Shown in pieces: positions 1-9,472 of a stretch of 46,177 bases of DNA. Both the position numbers and the translations under genes were made by a program. Source of the DNA: Pseudomonadota bacterium (GTDB taxonomy: Bacteria > Pseudomonadota > Gammaproteobacteria > Burkholderiales > Burkholderiaceae_D); the NCBI GenBank assembly GCA_023389425.1, contig JAEWEK010000175.1:1-46177 (forward strand), given 5' to 3'. The stretch's first letter is position 1. The number at the start of each line of letters is the position of its first letter. A model generated the notes under the pieces. The model saw only the letters and a list, made by a program, of their open reading frames with translations. It ran no database searches and was not told the DNA's origin.

Positions 1-673
1 CGCCGCAAGGCGATGCTGGAGGACATGGCGATCCTGACCGGCGGCACCGTGATTTCCGAGGAAGTCGGCCTGTCGCTCGAGAAGGCGACCATCAACGACC
101 TCGGACTACGACCGCGAGAAGCTGCAAGAGCGCGTGGCCAAGCTGGCCGGCGGTGTTGCCGTCATCAAGGTTGGCGCTGCGACCGAAGTCGAAATGAAAG
201 AGAAGAAAGCACGTGTGGAAGACGCGCTGCACGCAACCCGTGCCGCCGTTGAAGAAGGCATCGTCGCCGGCGGCGGCGTGGCCCTGCTGCGCGCCCGTTC
301 GGCCCTGAACGTCAAGGGCGACAACCCGGACCAGGAAGCAGGCATCAAGATCGTCATGCGCGCCATGGAAGAGCCGCTGCGCATGATCGTCCAGAACGCC
401 GGCGATGAGCCGTCGGTCGTGGTCGCTGCCGTCCTGGCAGGCAAGGGCAACTACGGCTACAACGCCGCCAACGGCACCTACGGCGACATGGTCGAAATGG
501 GCGTGCTGGATCCGGCCAAGGTCACCCGCTCGGCACTGCAGAACGCAGCGTCGATCGCCGGCCTGATGCTGACCACCGACTGCATGGTCTCGGAAGTCGT
601 CGAAGACAAACCGGCCGGCGGCATGGGCGGTATGGGTGGCATGGGCGGCATGGGCATGGACGGCATGATGTAA
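1..673 (+). pseudogene. groEL: groEL chaperonin, 3' part, with internal deletion and frameshift
   Basis: Homologue of the 60-kDa chaperonin GroEL; the 5' end lies outside the window. The frame from base 1 reads RRKAM...ATINDLG, then the GroEL sequence continues in another frame from about base 98 as TSDYDREKLQERVAKLAGG and runs to the GGM-rich tail and TAA at 671-673. About 40 residues that normally separate DLG from DYDREK (around residues 319-358 in E. coli numbering, apical domain) are absent. The join falls on ACCTCGG (98-104), which could encode part of DLG in one frame and TSD in the other. The inferred loss is about 122 bp, not a multiple of three, so as written the protein ends early. 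This is either a true deletion or an assembly collapse. Identity of the gene is certain; the cause of the lesion is not. Confidence 0.93.
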
Positions 674-698
674 TTCACGCCGGACTGCTGTACCGGAA

Positions 699-731
699 AG
701 CCTGCAAGGTTCGCGCCTTGCAGGCTTTTTT
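699..731 (+). terminator. Rho-independent terminator of groEL
   Basis: A perfect 10-bp stem GCCTGCAAGG / CCTTGCAGGC (700-709 and 716-725) with a 6-nt loop is followed by six T residues. It lies 26 bp after the groEL stop and ends the groE transcript. Confidence 0.9.
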
Positions 732-734
732 CAT

Positions 735-907
735 GGCGCTGTCCGCGTTAAGTGTTGACTTAAGCACGTCGTCCGGCGCAGGCCAAGGCCCATATTGAGC
801 ATGTTGGATCGCGGCCGCGGCGAGAGCTGCAAGCACGCACGCTCAGCATGGATTCCGGCCTCCGCCGGAACGACGAATCGCTTTCAACACTTAACGCAGA
901 CAGCGCC
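735..907. repeat. Nested palindromic element (MITE-like), GTCGTCC family inside outer inverted repeats
   Basis: The outer arms are 24-bp inverted repeats, 735-758 and 884-907, with one mismatch; they begin GGCGCTGTCCGCG and carry TTAAGTGTTGA. Just outside them sit near-identical direct repeats, TTTTTCATGG on the left and TTTTTCATTGG on the right, as expected of a target duplication. Inside (about 766-875) is a second imperfect palindrome whose arms, CGTCGTCCGGCG and CCGGAACGACG, match the dispersed element at 21358-21467. No protein is encoded. The groEL-gntR gap of about 310 bp holds this element, the groEL terminator and the gntR promoter. Confidence 0.65.
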
Positions 908-921
908 TTTTTCATTGGCTG

Positions 922-971
922 TTGACTCAACAATAATGGCAGTGTTACTGTACTATCTGTTTTAGTACAGT
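922..971 (+). promoter_or_regulatory. Promoter and YtrA/GntR-type operator of the gntR-ABC operon
   Basis: TTGACT (922-927) and TACTGT (946-951) form a sigma-70-like promoter with an 18-bp spacer. Overlapping the -10 is a perfect dyad, TGTACTA (949-955), seven bases, TAGTACA (963-969). GntR-family regulators of the YtrA type bind GTACTA/TAGTAC-like dyads in their own promoters, so autorepression by the next gene is the natural reading. Confidence 0.72.
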
Positions 972-982
972 TAAACACCGAC

Positions 983-1393
983 ATGACCTCTCGCGCTCCC
1001 CTGATGCTGCAGATCGCCACCGGCGATCCGCGCCCCATCGCCCGCCAGATCGTCGACGGCGTGCGCCGCCTGATCGCCAGCGGCTCCCTGCCCGTCGGCG
1101 CCATGCTGCCCAGCGTGCGCGGCCTGGCCCAGCAACTCACCGTCAATCCCAACACTATCGCCAAGGCCTACGCCGAGTTGACCGCCGAAGGCTGGCTCGA
1201 TGCGCGCGCCGGCCTCGGCCTGTTCGTCGCGGCGCCGCGCCAGCGCCTGTCGGACCAAGAGCGCGGCCGCCGCCTCGACGACGCCGTGCAGCGCTTCGTC
1301 GGCGACGTGGTCGGCCTTGGCTACACCAACAAAGATGTCGTGCGCCGCGTCGCCGATGAACTCGACCAATACCAGCCAAGGAAGACCGCATGA
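983..1393 (+). CDS. GntR family transcriptional regulator, YtrA subfamily
   Basis: A 136-residue DNA-binding repressor. Residues about 15-80 form the GntR winged helix (RQIVDGVRRLIASGSLPVGAMLPSVRGLAQQLTVNPNTIAKAY, in segments), followed by a short helical tail typical of the YtrA subfamily and no large ligand-binding domain. YtrA regulators normally control an ABC transporter in their own operon, as here: the stop overlaps the next ATG (ATGA at 1390-1393). A matching operator lies 14 bp upstream of the start. The inducer cannot be read from sequence; related systems often respond to cell-envelope stress or peptide antibiotics. Confidence 0.88.
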   Translation: MTSRAPLMLQIATGDPRPIARQIVDGVRRLIASGSLPVGAMLPSVRGLAQQLTVNPNTIAKAYAELTAEGWLDARAGLGLFVAAPRQRLSDQERGRRLDDAVQRFVGDVVGLGYTNKDVVRRVADELDQYQPRKTA

Positions 1394-2307
1394 GCGACTA
1401 CGCCATCCGCACCGAAGGCCTCTGCGTACGCTACCAGCGCAAGCAGGCGCTCGACAATCTGAACCTCGCGCTGGAAGCGGGCTGCGTGCACGCGGTCGTC
1501 GGCGCCAACGGGGCCGGCAAATCCTCGCTGTTTCGCGTGCTGCTCGGCTTCCAGACGGCGGACGCCGGCAGCGCCACGGTGTTCGGCTGCGACAGCCGCG
1601 CCCTCACGCCGGCGCTACGCGGACGCATCGGCTTCGTCAGCGAAGAGCACAGCCTGCCCGGCTGGATGCGGGTCGACGAACTGACCGCGCTGCAGCGCCG
1701 CCATTATCCGCGCTGGAACGACGCGCGCTTCGATGAAGTGATCCGCAACTTCAACGTCGAGCCGAAGCAGAAAGTCGGCAGCCTGTCGCGCGGCGAGCGG
1801 GCCGGCGTCAGCCTGGCGCTGGCGCTCGCGCAAAGCCCGGAATTGCTGATGCTCGACGAGCCCACGCTGGGCCTGGACATCGTCGCCAAGCGCGCCTTCA
1901 TGGAATCGCTGATGTTGGCCAACCTGGCCGAAAAAATGACCATCGTCTACTGCTCGCACCAGATGGACGAGATCGAGCGCCTGGCCGACAACCTCATCGT
2001 CATGGAACGCGGCGTGCTGCGCTTCGCCGCCCCGCCAGAAGAGTTGTGCGCCCGCGTGCAGTTGTGGGTGGCCGATTTCGACGGCGCCGCACCGGACTTG
2101 CGCGACCTGCGTGGCGTCCTGCGCGTGACGCTGATCGACGGCCTGCTGCACCTGACCGTCCTCGATCGAGGCGCCGCATTCGGCGACGAGCTGCGCCGGC
2201 TGGGCGCGACCAACGCGCAGGCCATGGACGTCAATCTCGGCAGCGCCATCGACGGCATGCTCGCGCGCGGCCACATCGCGAATCAACCGCTGCCCAAGGC
2301 AGCCTGA
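1390..2307 (+). CDS. ABC transporter ATP-binding protein
   Basis: A 305-residue single nucleotide-binding domain. Walker A is GANGAGKSS (residues 38-46), the signature is SLSRGERAGVSLALAL, a slightly degenerate LSGGQ, and Walker B is LLMLDEP followed by the D-loop TLGLD. The switch histidine is in YCSHQMDEIERLAD. The C-terminal 80 or so residues form an extra domain. It energises the membrane protein encoded 8 bp downstream and is translationally coupled to the GntR regulator by a 4-bp overlap. The set resembles YtrABC-type exporters; substrate unknown. Confidence 0.9.
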   Translation: MSDYAIRTEGLCVRYQRKQALDNLNLALEAGCVHAVVGANGAGKSSLFRVLLGFQTADAGSATVFGCDSRALTPALRGRIGFVSEEHSLPGWMRVDELTALQRRHYPRWNDARFDEVIRNFNVEPKQKVGSLSRGERAGVSLALALAQSPELLMLDEPTLGLDIVAKRAFMESLMLANLAEKMTIVYCSHQMDEIERLADNLIVMERGVLRFAAPPEELCARVQLWVADFDGAAPDLRDLRGVLRVTLIDGLLHLTVLDRGAAFGDELRRLGATNAQAMDVNLGSAIDGMLARGHIANQPLPKAA

Positions 2308-2315
2308 GGTTACCC

Positions 2316-4163
2316 ATGAAAGAACTGTTCTTCGCCGAGCTGCGGCGCTTCCGCAAGGCCGCGCTGGTCTTCGCCACCGTGCACTTGATACTGCAACTAC
2401 TGGTCGGCCGCACGCAAAACATCCTCGAAATGAACTCGATAGCGCACAACTTCGGCATTGGCCTGTTCCTGGCATGCGGGATGGCGCTGGGCCTGTACCA
2501 GTTCGGCGTGTACCGGCAGCCGGCGCGCTGGATCTGGCTGCTGCACCGTCCGCTGCCACCGGCGCGCATCTTCGGCGCGGTGGGCGGTGCATCGGTGCTG
2601 CTGATCGTGCTGGCGGTCGGGCTGCCGGCCCTGGTCGCCCTGGTGTGCACCGAACGCTACACGGCGCGCGTGGTCGACCTGCGCCACTACCTGCTGGCGG
2701 CGCACCTGGTGCTGATGTCCGTCACCGGTTGGCTGGCCGGGACGGCCATCATCCTGAGCCGCGCCCGCATGGCCTTCACGGTGCTCGCGCTGCCGCTGGT
2801 AATGCTGAGCTACCTGGCAAATGGCGTCACCCTGCTGCTCCCCGCGTTCGCCTGCGTCGCGATCCTCGCGGTGGTGGCCTACGCCTCGTTCAAGCCTGAC
2901 CGCCATGCACCGCCCGCCAGCGTGGGGCTGACGGTCGCCATGGCCGTGCCGCTGCAGGTCGGGATGTATTGCGCGCTGGGCCTCGGCGGCATGATCCTGT
3001 ACATGGCGGTGCTGACGGCGACCGGCACGAACCCGCAGACGCGGCCCGTGATCAACCCCGGCGGCGTCTACGCGCTCGTCCACAAGGCCTCGGCCCGGGT
3101 GCTGGCGGACAGCATCGCCCAGTCCAGCGATCCGCGCGCGGCGCAGTGGCGTGCCGAGCTGACGCGACGCCCAGCCTCCTTCATCATGCCGCTGGGCCGC
3201 CAGTTTCCGGTGCGCGGACAGCCCAGCAATCTCGACAAGGTGAGCTGGACCGACCGCGTCCACTCGATCACCTGGACCTTCAGCCATGACGCCATGCGCT
3301 TCCACGGTCAAGACGCGCAAACTGGCGAAGATCGCGGCTGGTTCGGCCTGCACGGCGCCGGCGACGCGCAAGGCTTCCCCGCCGTGCCGGTCATGCCGGG
3401 CAACGACATGATTGTCACGCCACGGCAGCTCTACGTCATCGACGAAATTACACGAGTTCCTCGCGCACTGCTTGCGCTGACCGGGGACGAAGTGCTCGTG
3501 GGGCCGCTGCGCAGGGTATCGGGCCGTTTCGACTTCTCGCTGACAAACCAGCGCCTGATCGCGCATCCGTCCGTCCAAAACGACGGCAGCCCGGCATCGA
3601 CCGCGTGGAGCCTTGCACTGCCTGGCCCGCTCAGCGATCTGGATCGGGTCGACATCGCCAACCTCAAGGAGGGAACGCTGCTCTCGTTCGACTTCGGAAA
3701 AGCGATGGCGCACGGCGCCAGCGGGTCGGAACAGATCGTCATGTTCGTCGGCGACGACGGCAAGGCGGAGCTGATCGCGCGCCGCCCGCTGGTGCATGAC
3801 TTCCCTGCCCTGTACGAACACATCGACTGGTGGACTTCGCCGCTGCTGCATGCGGTGGTCTCGCTGAAACAGATCCTGCTCGACCGCGGCGTGGTTCCGG
3901 ACCAGGGCGACCCCTGGCGCACCGCCGACCTGCGTTATCCGCGCCCGCCGGTAGCCATCGCCGCGGCGCTGCTGTTGGCCGCGCTGTCCGGACTCGGCGC
4001 CCACCGCTGGTCGCGCGCCAGCGCGCTCCCGGCGCGCGGCAAGGCAGCCTGGGTTGTCGCCTGTGTGCTGGTCGGCGTGCCCGCCCTGTTCAGCCTGATG
4101 GCATTGCAGCCGCGCCCTCCCCGCCAGTACCGGGCCGCGGTTCTCAAGCCAGCCCTCGCCTGA
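2316..4163 (+). CDS. ABC transporter permease with large extracytoplasmic or soluble insert
   Basis: A 615-residue membrane protein starting MKELFFAELRRF. TGAGG at 2305-2309 is the likely ribosome-binding site; the open frame extends upstream into the ATPase gene but without a better start. About six or seven hydrophobic segments fill residues 15-235 (for example ASVLLIVLAVGLPALVALV), then comes a soluble stretch of about 300 residues (about 240-545), then two more segments near the C terminus (VAIAAALLLAALSGLGA; AWVVACVLVGVPALFSLM). It is the membrane partner of the preceding ATPase. The long middle domain has no motif I recognise. Confidence 0.75.
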   Translation: MKELFFAELRRFRKAALVFATVHLILQLLVGRTQNILEMNSIAHNFGIGLFLACGMALGLYQFGVYRQPARWIWLLHRPLPPARIFGAVGGASVLLIVLAVGLPALVALVCTERYTARVVDLRHYLLAAHLVLMSVTGWLAGTAIILSRARMAFTVLALPLVMLSYLANGVTLLLPAFACVAILAVVAYASFKPDRHAPPASVGLTVAMAVPLQVGMYCALGLGGMILYMAVLTATGTNPQTRPVINPGGVYALVHKASARVLADSIAQSSDPRAAQWRAELTRRPASFIMPLGRQFPVRGQPSNLDKVSWTDRVHSITWTFSHDAMRFHGQDAQTGEDRGWFGLHGAGDAQGFPAVPVMPGNDMIVTPRQLYVIDEITRVPRALLALTGDEVLVGPLRRVSGRFDFSLTNQRLIAHPSVQNDGSPASTAWSLALPGPLSDLDRVDIANLKEGTLLSFDFGKAMAHGASGSEQIVMFVGDDGKAELIARRPLVHDFPALYEHIDWWTSPLLHAVVSLKQILLDRGVVPDQGDPWRTADLRYPRPPVAIAAALLLAALSGLGAHRWSRASALPARGKAAWVVACVLVGVPALFSLMALQPRPPRQYRAAVLKPALA

Positions 4164-4240
4164 TGCCAGGCGGGTCGGCTGTTGCCGCCCGCCTCTTTCT
4201 TCGCTATATTGGGCGCCGACCTCCCTCTGGAACCTTGCCC

Positions 4241-4666
4241 ATGACTGCTCCGCGCCTGCTCACTATTCTTGCCTTCGCCTGCGCGCTGCTCGCCTGCCAG
4301 AAACAGGAAGCGCCCAAGCCGGCCGCGCCCGCCGCCCCGGTGGTGAAGGAGCCGACGCGCGAGGAAGCGATGAACGCGCTGATGGAGGTGCCGGAGCTGC
4401 AGGCCATGTCCGAGCAGATCGAGAAGAAGTCGCACGGCAAGACCCACGGCGCGGTGATCGAGGACGATCCCCAGCCGCGCATCATCGACGGCAAGCCCTA
4501 CTGGCAGTTCAGCTTCGTCGAGAACGCACCGGACGCGGTGCACCGCCGCGCCAGCTTCCTGGTGGCGAAATCGGGCAAGGAAATCCTGTTCGAGGATCCG
4601 CAAACCGACAAGCTGCTGACCCTGCCGGAATGGCGCCGCACGGTGCGCAAGATCGAAGCCAACTGA
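4241..4666 (+). CDS. Small lipoprotein of unknown function
   Basis: A 141-residue protein with a lipoprotein signal peptide: MTAPRLLTILAFACALLAC, lipobox LLAC with Cys19 as the lipidated residue. A proline/alanine-rich linker follows, then a charged domain ending EWRRTVRKIEAN. The open frame runs far upstream into the permease gene, but the ATG at 4241 gives the only sensible signal peptide. It has its own leader of about 75 bp after the ABC operon. No enzymatic motif is visible. Confidence 0.8.
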   Translation: MTAPRLLTILAFACALLACQKQEAPKPAAPAAPVVKEPTREEAMNALMEVPELQAMSEQIEKKSHGKTHGAVIEDDPQPRIIDGKPYWQFSFVENAPDAVHRRASFLVAKSGKEILFEDPQTDKLLTLPEWRRTVRKIEAN

Positions 4667-4813
4667 TTCCAGCCGCGCACGCCCTCAGCGGCTCTCCGAT
4701 GAGCCCTCTGACCGAACTCCAATTCCTCGTAGTTTTGTTGATTTTAAATAAGCTTCGCGTGAACCAGGATGAACGTGAGTGAGACGGGATGGGCCAAATT
4801 TGAGGAAGTCCGG

Positions 4814-5012
4814 TATAATCACCCTTATCGAGGTTTGCTTAGGTGTAGGTGGCCGACAGCCGATCAAGATCCGGAACATCGGAATGGTTTAGCTGATAGC
4901 GAGGGTGCAACAAGCTAAACGCCGCCACGAATACTTCGTATCGTGGTCCCACCTGGAGTGGGATACTCAAGAGAAATCTTCGCGCAGAGAAAGCTCCTTC
5001 GGGAGCTTTCTT
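4814..5012 (+). ncRNA. Candidate structured non-coding RNA of about 190 nt
   Basis: A perfect TATAAT (4814-4819) precedes about 190 nt with no supported reading frame but many helices: CCGAT/ATCGG (4860-4864 with 4878-4882), GTTTAGCT/AGCTAAAC (4887-4894 with 4913-4920), CCACG-A-ATAC/GTATCGTGG (4925-4946), TCCCAC/GTGGGA (4947-4963), then a 9-bp terminator with a TTCG loop. AGGTGG (4847-4852) can also pair with CCACCT (4949-4954), competing with the last hairpin before the terminator. No clear -35 is seen. It does not look like tmRNA, 6S, SRP or RNase P RNA to me. Local base composition is clearly lower in G+C than the neighbourhood. Confidence 0.5.
4989..5010. terminator. Bidirectional UUCG-loop terminator
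   Basis: The perfect stem GAAAGCTCC / GGAGCTTTC (4989-4997, 5002-5010) encloses a TTCG tetraloop. On the + strand it is followed by TTCATTTCC and closes the candidate RNA. On the - strand it begins directly after the stop codon of the 185-aa gene, so it can serve both. Confidence 0.8.
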
Positions 5013-5569
5013 CATTTCCGGCCTGTGTACTCCCCCTTCCAGCAATCCCCCACGAGCTTTGAAAAGTTGAAGGGCTTCCCTTCAGTTACCTTTTTGTAAA
5101 GCGCGCTCTCCGGATAGGCTGTTTCCACGAACAGCTTGATGTATTTTTGCTTCCCCTCCGGCTCTTTCTTTTCGATGTGAAGGAAGACGTAGTAGTTGCT
5201 GGTAGTCCCGTCCGCCACGATCGGGATGGCCTTATCCATCCGAAGGATGTTGTCCTCAAACGTCTTCAGGACATGGCCGTCCCCAGCAAGCATTTTGCGA
5301 ATCATCCCCGGTAGAGCTTTCGACAATTCGTATCGTTGCTCACAAAAAATCCTGTTCCTGGGCTGCTGCTTGGACCCATCAGGGACGAAACGATCCGGAG
5401 GGATATCTTCGCCCTCAACCGGCGAGCGCGACCAGCAGTGGGACGAATAGTTGACCTCTACCAACACGCGTTTGGATGTGCTCCCAAGCGCGGCGTTCGT
5501 ATATTCACGGTGTTCTTTTAGGTGGGAAAGATCGAACCTGATACCGTTCAGGAAAAAGGCTTCTTGCAT
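5012..5569 (-). CDS. Hypothetical accessory protein (FDLSHL...SSHCWSR...FCEQR family)
   Basis: A 185-residue soluble protein, no signal peptide or membrane segment. Visible motifs are FDLSHL near the N terminus, a VEVNYSSHCWSR block with adjacent His and Cys, IFCEQRYELSKALP, then a beta-rich C-terminal half (NYYVFLHIEKKE, KYIKLFVETAYPES). I recall a scattered, uncharacterised family with DLSHL and S-x-H-C motifs; this is memory, not a search. Codon use is much less GC-biased than its neighbours, suggesting transfer. TATGAT (complement of 5596-5601) is a possible -10. It converges on the candidate RNA at 4814-5012. The gap 5570-5779 downstream of glk1 holds only this promoter region and an inverted repeat (CCATCGC...GCGATGG, about 5727-5750). 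Confidence 0.65.
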   Translation of the reverse strand: MQEAFFLNGIRFDLSHLKEHREYTNAALGSTSKRVLVEVNYSSHCWSRSPVEGEDIPPDRFVPDGSKQQPRNRIFCEQRYELSKALPGMIRKMLAGDGHVLKTFEDNILRMDKAIPIVADGTTSNYYVFLHIEKKEPEGKQKYIKLFVETAYPESALYKKVTEGKPFNFSKLVGDCWKGEYTGRK

Positions 5570-5779
5570 GTAACACTGCCGTGAGGGAAGAAGCCATCAT
5601 AAGACATGGACCCAGTTTTCACATATGGGACGGCCTGAATAGAGTAGTTTGATTTGACTCAGCTCAAAAGCTTCCCGGTAACGGACGTGCGCCGTGTTGT
5701 TGACCCCAGCCGCTGACCGAATCCGCCATCGCCCGCCATCCGCGATGGTGACCACTCCTCCCTCGGCCAGCGGCGCTGG

Positions 5780-7623
5780 CTAGCTGTCCAGGTGCGAAAT
5801 CAGCAGCCGCCGTTCGCGCGCCACGGCATCGCTCGCGTTGTGCTCGTCCACCGAAATGCCGACTGACACAATGTCGATCAGCAGCAGCTGCAAGATCCGC
5901 GAAATCATCGACAGGAAGGTCGAGCTGTCTTCCGCATGCTCCACCGACAGCACCACGTTCGCCTTGCGCGCCATCGGCGAATGGCCGTTGCCGATGGCGA
6001 TGATGTCGGCGCCGACGGTGCGCGCCGCATCCATTGCCGCCAGCAGCTCCGGCGCAAGGCCGGAATTGGACACCGCGATCACCACGTCGCCCGGCCGCAG
6101 CAGCTCGGCCGCCATTTTCAGCAGGTGGCCGTCGCCGTAGACCGTGGTCGGGATGCGGAAGCGGAAGAACTTGTGCTGGCCATCGAGCGCGACCACGCTG
6201 GCGTCGCCCATCGCATAGAACTCGACGCGGCGCGCGCGGCTCACCAGTTCGATGGCGCGGTCCACCGCACGCACGTCGAGCTGGTCGCGGAATTTCAAAA
6301 TGGCGGAAACCGTATTGTCGATCACCTTGGCCGACAGGTCGTGCGTGCTGTCGCTGCCGCGCACCTGGCTGTGGCGCACCGGGATCGCGCCGGTCAGGCT
6401 GCTCGCGAATTTAAGCTTGAACTCCGCCAGGCCCGAGAAGCCGAGCGAACGGCAGAAGCGGATCACGGTCGGCTGGCTCACTTCGGCCATGCGCGCGATG
6501 TCGGCGATCGGCTCGTTCAGCACCAGGCGCGGTTGCTCGAGGACCAGCGATGCCACGCGCTGTTCGGCCGGCGTCAAGGTCGGGCGCAACTGGCGCACGC
6601 GCTCCATCACTGTGTTGGCGCCCGTGCGGCCGCGCAGGTGCTCCGCCAGGATCGCGGCGACGCCGTGGAAGGCCGGATTGTGCGTTGTGATGACGAAGGT
6701 CGGGATGTCCGACAGGTAGGTGGAGAAGCGTCCCTTGGCCTCGAAGCGTGCGCGGAACGGCGAGTGCGCGAACCATTCGCCCATGCGCGGCACGATGCCG
6801 CCGCCGATGAAGATGCCGCCGAAGGCGCCCAGCGTCACCGCCAGATTGGCCGCCGCGCCGCCAAGCATCCCGCAGAAGCACTCCAGCACTTCGAGGCACA
6901 GCGCATCATTCTGCTCCAGCGCGCCGCTGACGATGTCGGCCGCGCTGCGCGGCGCCACGGTCACCCCATTGCGCTGCGCGAGCGCTTCATGAATCAACTC
7001 CATGCCGGGGCCGGAGATGATGCGTTCGTTGGACACGTGGCGCCACACGCGCCATGCGTACTGCAGGATCGCGAACTCGCGTTCGTCGGCCGGCGCGAAA
7101 TTCACGTGACCGCCTTCGCTGCCCAAGGTGACGAAGCCGTCCTCGGTCGGGATCACGCCCGACACGCCAAGGCCGGTACCGGGGCCGAGAACGCCCACCA
7201 CGGCTTTCGGCGCGGGCGCGCCGCCGCCCACCTGCATCAGGTCCATCGGCGCCAGCGAGGGAATCGCCATCGCCAGCGCCGTGAAGTCGTTCACGATCAG
7301 CAGCGTGGCAAGCCCCAGCTCGCGGCGCACCGCGTCGGTGGAGAATTCCCATGCGCGGTTGGTCATGCGCACCTGGTCGCCGCTGACCGGATAGGCGATC
7401 GCCAGCGCCGCGTGCTGCAGCTTGATGTCGGCATGGTCGGCGAGGTAGAACCGCAACAGCTGGACGATGCCGTCGAACTGCGCGCACTTCAGCACCGCGA
7501 CATGGCGGAATACGCGCGGCGCGATCTGCAGCGCCAGCCGCGCGTGCGTGGCGCCGATGTCCGCGACCAGGCGCGGGCCGTCGGCGAACGCCTCTTGTTC
7601 GTTCGCTTCCGCCGCGTTTGCCA

Positions 7624-7624
<1 letters not shown>
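5780..7624 (-). CDS. glk: Bifunctional glucokinase / RpiR-type transcriptional regulator (copy 1)
   Basis: A 614-residue fusion. Residues about 17-330 are a bacterial Glk domain: VADIGATHARLAL phosphate loop, TNRAWEFS, NDFTA with the predicted catalytic Asp113, GPGTGLGV, and FAPADEREFAILQY. Residues about 345-420 are an RpiR helix-turn-helix (PIADIARMAEVSQPTVIRF), and about 450-600 a sugar-phosphate-binding SIS domain (FYAMGDASVVALDG, VIAVSNSG). It would make glucose-6-phosphate from glucose and ATP and also sense a sugar phosphate. It is translationally coupled to aglA: the stop and start share one base (TGATG at 7626-7622). A paralogue lies at 12240-14099. This fusion is known in beta-proteobacteria. 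Confidence 0.93.
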
Positions 7625-9243
<1,619 letters not shown>

Positions 9244-9267
9244 GTGCTTGTCCGGCTGTTACTGAAT

Positions 9268-9303
9268 TGTAGAGAATATACAGCAGCGGGATGCGTTTTA
9301 CAA
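9268..9303 (-). promoter_or_regulatory. aglA-glk promoter with overlapping RpiR-like operator
   Basis: Read on the - strand, TTGTAA (9303-9298), a 17-bp spacer and TATATT (9280-9275) form a good sigma-70 promoter. The -10 lies inside a 15-bp dyad, TGTAGAGAATATACA (9268-9282), a 9-of-12 match to the locus consensus TGTAGT-N3-ACTACA. A repressor bound there would block the -10. Confidence 0.55.
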
Positions 9304-9376
9304 ATGATGACTCTGCTCAATAATTTTTTGATTTATCCATAAAATTCAACCACTTGGCACAATATAGGCGCGCATG

Positions 9377-9406
9377 TTGCCAGGCCATAAGTAGTCAAAC
9401 TACATA
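9377..9406 (+). promoter_or_regulatory. pulA promoter with RpiR-like operator
   Basis: TTGCCA (9377-9382) and TACATA (9401-9406) are spaced 18 bp. Between and over the -10 is AGTAGTCAAACTACA (9390-9404), a perfect GTAGT-CAA-ACTAC dyad matching 11 of 12 consensus positions. The site is 68 bp from the pulA start. Confidence 0.55.
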
Positions 9407-9472
9407 ATATTTTTCGCCCGTACGGCAATTTTATGTTGCCAACATGGCAGGCTAGGCATAGCATCCCAAGCC

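Noticed and set aside
2046..2315. Longer N terminus of the ABC permease
   Set aside because: It lies wholly inside the ATPase gene in another frame and encodes an Arg-rich shadow peptide.
4799..4850. GAGGAAGTCCGG resembles the GAGGAAAGUCCGG core of RNase P RNA
   Set aside because: The match lies upstream of the TATAAT, is one base short, and none of the other conserved RNase P segments follow. SRP, 6S and tmRNA were also considered and do not fit.
4814..5012. Retron or CRISPR-type guide RNA
   Set aside because: No reverse transcriptase, Cas, IscB/TnpB or repeat array is present nearby. The neighbouring protein is too small and lacks such motifs.
4905..5099. 64-codon + strand frame across the candidate RNA and terminator
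   Set aside because: It runs through the UUCG terminator and into the opposite gene, with no ribosome-binding site.
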